Shown here: positions 13,612-15,590 of the stretch, piece by piece
Numbering within the stretch: the stretch's first letter is position 1
Layout: every line of letters starts with the position of its first letter
NCBI GenBank assembly: GCA_023436825.1
Contig: JAEZHS010000742.1
Coordinates: forward strand, 1-15,590
Direction of reading: 5' to 3'
From: Pseudomonadota bacterium
GTDB taxonomy: Bacteria > Pseudomonadota > Alphaproteobacteria > Reyranellales > Reyranellaceae
DNA length: 15,590 nucleotides
The notes under the pieces: generated by a model
Seen by the model: only the letters and a program-made list of their open reading frames with translations
What the model was told of the DNA's origin: nothing
Databases searched by the model: none
Made by a program: the position numbers and the translations under genes

Positions 13612-14862
13612 ATGGCAACAGCGCAGAAGGCATTCGGCGTCCACTCCGAAGTCGGCAAGCTTCACAAGGTGATGGTCTGCGCGCCGGGACGCGCTCATCA
13701 ACGCCTGACGCCGTCGAACTGCGACCAGCTGCTGTTCGACGACGTGCTCTGGGTCGACAACGCCAAGCGCGACCATTTCGACTTCATGCAGAAGATGCGC
13801 GACCGCGGCGTCGAGGTCGTCGAGATGCACAGCCTGCTCGCCGAGACCGTGGCCATCTCCGAGGCAAAGAGATGGATCATCGACAATCAGGTCGTGCCCA
13901 ACCAGGTCGGGCTCGGCCTGGTCGACGAGATCAAGAGCTACCTCGACGGCCTGAAGCCGCGGGATCTCGCCGAGACGCTGATCGGCGGTCTTTCGACCCA
14001 GGAATTCCCGGAGACCCACGGCGGGGAGATGCTGAAGCTCGTGAAGGATGCCGCCGGCGTCACCGAGTACCTGCTGCCACCGCTTCCCAATACGCTCTAT
14101 ACGCGCGACACGACCTGCTGGATCTACGGCGGCGTCACCATCAACTCCCTGTTCTGGCCGGCGCGCCACGAGGAGCCGATCCTGGCGGCGGCGATCTACA
14201 GGTTCCATCCGGACTTCGCCGGCAAGGTCAAGGTGTGGTGGGGCGATCCGACCGCCGACCACGGGCTGGCGACGATCGAGGGCGGCGACGTCATGCCGAT
14301 CGGCAAGGGCGTCGTGCTGATCGGCATGAGCGAACGCACCTCCCGCCAAGGCATCAGCCAGGTGGCGCAGGCGCTGTTCAAGCAGGGTGCGGCCGAACGG
14401 GTCATCGTTGCGGCGATGCCAAAGCTGCGGGCGGCGATGCATCTGGACACCGTGTTCACCTTCGCTGATCGCGACTGCGTGCTGATCTATCCCGACATCG
14501 TCGATGCCATCCACGCCTACTCCTATCATCCTGCCGATACGCCCAGCGGCATCGAATTGCGCAAGGACCCCAAGCCCTTCGTCGAGACGGTCGCCGATGC
14601 GCTGGGCGTGAAGAAGATGCGGGTCGTCGAGACGGGCGGCACGGACTACATGCGCGAGCGCACGCAGTGGGACAGCGGCGCCAACCTCGTGTGCGCGTCG
14701 CCTGGCGTCGTCTTCGCCTATGACCGCAACACCTACGCCAACACATTGCTGCGCAAAGCCGGCATCGAGGTGATCACGATCGTCGGCGCCGAGCTGGGAC
14801 GCGGCCGGGGCGGCGGTCATTGCATGACCTGCCCGATCATTCGGGACCCGGTCGACTTCTGA
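13612..14862 (+). CDS. arcA: Arginine deiminase
   Basis: A 416-residue cytoplasmic enzyme that hydrolyses L-arginine to citrulline and ammonia. Length matches known arginine deiminases (about 410-418). The catalytic set is complete and at nearly the same positions as in the Pseudomonas aeruginosa enzyme: Asp166 (LYTRDTTCW), Glu223 (TIEGGDVM), His277 and Asp279 (MHLDTVFTF), and the nucleophile Cys404 in [13 protein letters not shown] near the C-terminus. The substrate-binding segment [11 protein letters not shown] is also present. The ATG at 13612 has GGAG six bases upstream and gives the usual N-terminus ([20 protein letters not shown]). It is 16 nt after the antiporter gene, so co-transcribed. 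Ornithine carbamoyltransferase and carbamate kinase do not follow, so this locus alone yields no ATP from arginine; ammonia release against acid, or nitrogen supply, are alternative roles. Confidence 0.96.
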   Translation: MATAQKAFGVHSEVGKLHKVMVCAPGRAHQRLTPSNCDQLLFDDVLWVDNAKRDHFDFMQKMRDRGVEVVEMHSLLAETVAISEAKRWIIDNQVVPNQVGLGLVDEIKSYLDGLKPRDLAETLIGGLSTQEFPETHGGEMLKLVKDAAGVTEYLLPPLPNTLYTRDTTCWIYGGVTINSLFWPARHEEPILAAAIYRFHPDFAGKVKVWWGDPTADHGLATIEGGDVMPIGKGVVLIGMSERTSRQGISQVAQALFKQGAAERVIVAAMPKLRAAMHLDTVFTFADRDCVLIYPDIVDAIHAYSYHPADTPSGIELRKDPKPFVETVADALGVKKMRVVETGGTDYMRERTQWDSGANLVCASPGVVFAYDRNTYANTLLRKAGIEVITIVGAELGRGRGGGHCMTCPIIRDPVDF

Positions 14863-14920
14863 GCGAGGTCGACTGCAACATACTGCCAGGGGCGTTTGAG
14901 GACCGACCGCTTATCGTCAC

Positions 14921-14971
14921 TGGCCGATCAATTGATTTGGGTGGCCCGCTACTGTTGATCGTGGCCTTCTT
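14921..14971 (+). terminator. Bulged inverted repeat with T-rich tail, possible terminator of the arginine operon
   Basis: GGCCGATCAA (14922-14931) pairs with TTGATCGTGGCC (14955-14966), giving about 10 base pairs with a two-base bulge, around a 23-base loop. TTCTT (14967-14971) follows the right arm. It lies about 60 bases after the arginine deiminase stop, in the only gap before the next gene. The loop is long and the tail is not a clean T-run, so it may instead be an operator or processing site. The left arm also forms the 10 bp palindrome ATCAATTGAT (14927-14936). Confidence 0.4.
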
Positions 14972-15045
14972 GGTCAGGGCAGCAGAGGTCGCCCCAGCGC
15001 TTCGAATCATCGAGACGAGGCGTGCCTGGCGGGGGAGATCTTGCC

Positions 15046-15590
15046 GTGAACCTGAAGATGTTCGTGCGCCTGCTGAGCGCGGGTATCGCCATGTTGTCGC
15101 TTGGCCGTGCCGACGTGGCATGGGCCCAGGCAAAGAAGATCAGGATTGGCGTCGTCTTCGATCTCACTGGGCCTCTCGCCGGCGGCGGTTCGGAGCTGCA
15201 ATACCTTGGCGCCAAGATCGTCATCGACCACTTCATCAGGCAGGGCGGCGTCGAAGGCTATCAGATCGAGCCGCTCTACGCCGACGCGCAGAGCAAGCCG
15301 GACGTCGCCATCAACGAAGCCGTCCGCCTGGTCGAGCAGGAGAAGGTCGACATGCTGCTGGGCTTCTATTCATCGGCGCAATGCGTGCCCGTGGCGGCCC
15401 GCATCGAGCAGCTCAGGAAGTTCATGTGGATCACCACCTGCATCTCCACGGCGGTTCTCGAGAACCGTCATCTCAGCTACGTCTTCAGGCCGCAGGTCAG
15501 TGGCCGGCTCTACGGCAGGGTCGCGACCGATTTTGTCGCCAACTACGCCGAGGAGAAATTCGGCAAGCAGCCCAAGGACCTGCGCGTGGC
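15046..15590 (+). CDS. ABC transporter periplasmic substrate-binding protein, branched-chain amino-acid type (3' end missing)
   Basis: The first 181 codons of a secreted binding protein that runs off the right edge. The start is taken as GTG 15046 because GGGGGAG lies eight bases upstream; an in-frame ATG at 15058 has poorer spacing. A Sec signal peptide follows (cleavage likely at AWA|Q, after residue 27). The mature N-terminus KIRIGVVFDLTGPLAGGG is the standard opening of the Peripla_BP_6 (LivJ-like) family. YADAQSKPDVAINEAVRLVE and VDMLLGFYSSAQCVPVA are the expected next blocks. Such proteins capture amino acids, amides or aromatic acids for Liv-type ABC importers; the ligand cannot be told from this part. 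It is 183 bp downstream of arginine deiminase and may be a separate unit. The transporter's other subunits should lie beyond the window. Confidence 0.9.
   Translation, partial: MNLKMFVRLLSAGIAMLSLGRADVAWAQAKKIRIGVVFDLTGPLAGGGSELQYLGAKIVIDHFIRQGGVEGYQIEPLYADAQSKPDVAINEAVRLVEQEKVDMLLGFYSSAQCVPVAARIEQLRKFMWITTCISTAVLENRHLSYVFRPQVSGRLYGRVATDFVANYAEEKFGKQPKDLRV

Noticed and set aside
13597..14820. A 407-codon open frame on the minus strand opposite arginine deiminase
   Set aside because: It is an antisense shadow; the plus-strand frame has every arginine deiminase catalytic residue.
14927..14936. FNR/FixK-type box
   Set aside because: The consensus is TTGAT-N4-ATCAA; here the half-sites are reversed and adjacent (ATCAATTGAT), so it does not match.

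Overview
The window is a GC-rich (roughly two-thirds G+C by eye), densely packed bacterial segment. GTG starts, 1-8 nt gene overlaps, a DUF992 protein, a PLDc_N/SHOCT protein and a branched-chain-amino-acid-type ABC binding protein suggest an alphaproteobacterium of Rhizobiales or Reyranella type. This taxonomic guess is inference from gene content and style. No RNA genes, insertion sequences, CRISPR arrays or broken genes were seen.

Left two thirds (1-9728, all minus strand): a long run read leftward from about 9.75 kb. It opens with a secreted protein of unknown function (9156-9728), an overlooked 27-codon peptide with a very strong Shine-Dalgarno (9062-9145), a DUF992 lipoprotein-like protein (8539-9036) and a PLDc_N/SHOCT membrane protein (8104-8484). 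Then come an RND efflux adaptor lipoprotein (6976-8082) and an inner-membrane RND pump (3914-6979). Next, with no break, is a multisubunit Mrp-type cation/proton antiporter in the order mrpE, F, G, B (a DUF4040-MbhE-MnhB fusion), C, D, and the first 30 codons of a further membrane subunit that leaves the window at position 1. Every junction from the adaptor to the left edge is a 1-8 nt stop/start overlap. The RND pump and the Mrp antiporter therefore look like one translationally coupled unit, the most unusual arrangement in the window.

Centre (9729-9978): a 250 bp divergent control region with two inverted repeats. One lies in the leader of the leftward operon and one sits just before the ribosome binding site of the AraC-family regulator.

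Right third (plus strand): an AraC/XylS-family regulator (9979-10995), then an outer-membrane beta-barrel-like protein (11119-12135) coupled by TGATG overlap to an APC-family arginine/ornithine-type antiporter (12135-13595), then arginine deiminase (13612-14862) with its full catalytic set. Ornithine carbamoyltransferase and carbamate kinase do not follow, so the local pathway stops at citrulline plus ammonia. A bulged inverted repeat with a T-rich tail (14921-14971) may end this unit. A new gene for a periplasmic ABC substrate-binding protein starts at 15046 and runs off the right edge.

Working picture (inference): the two divergent units both concern envelope transport and proton/cation balance. 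One couples drug or metabolite efflux to cation/proton exchange, the other imports arginine and deiminates it to produce ammonia. The AraC regulator between them could control either or both.
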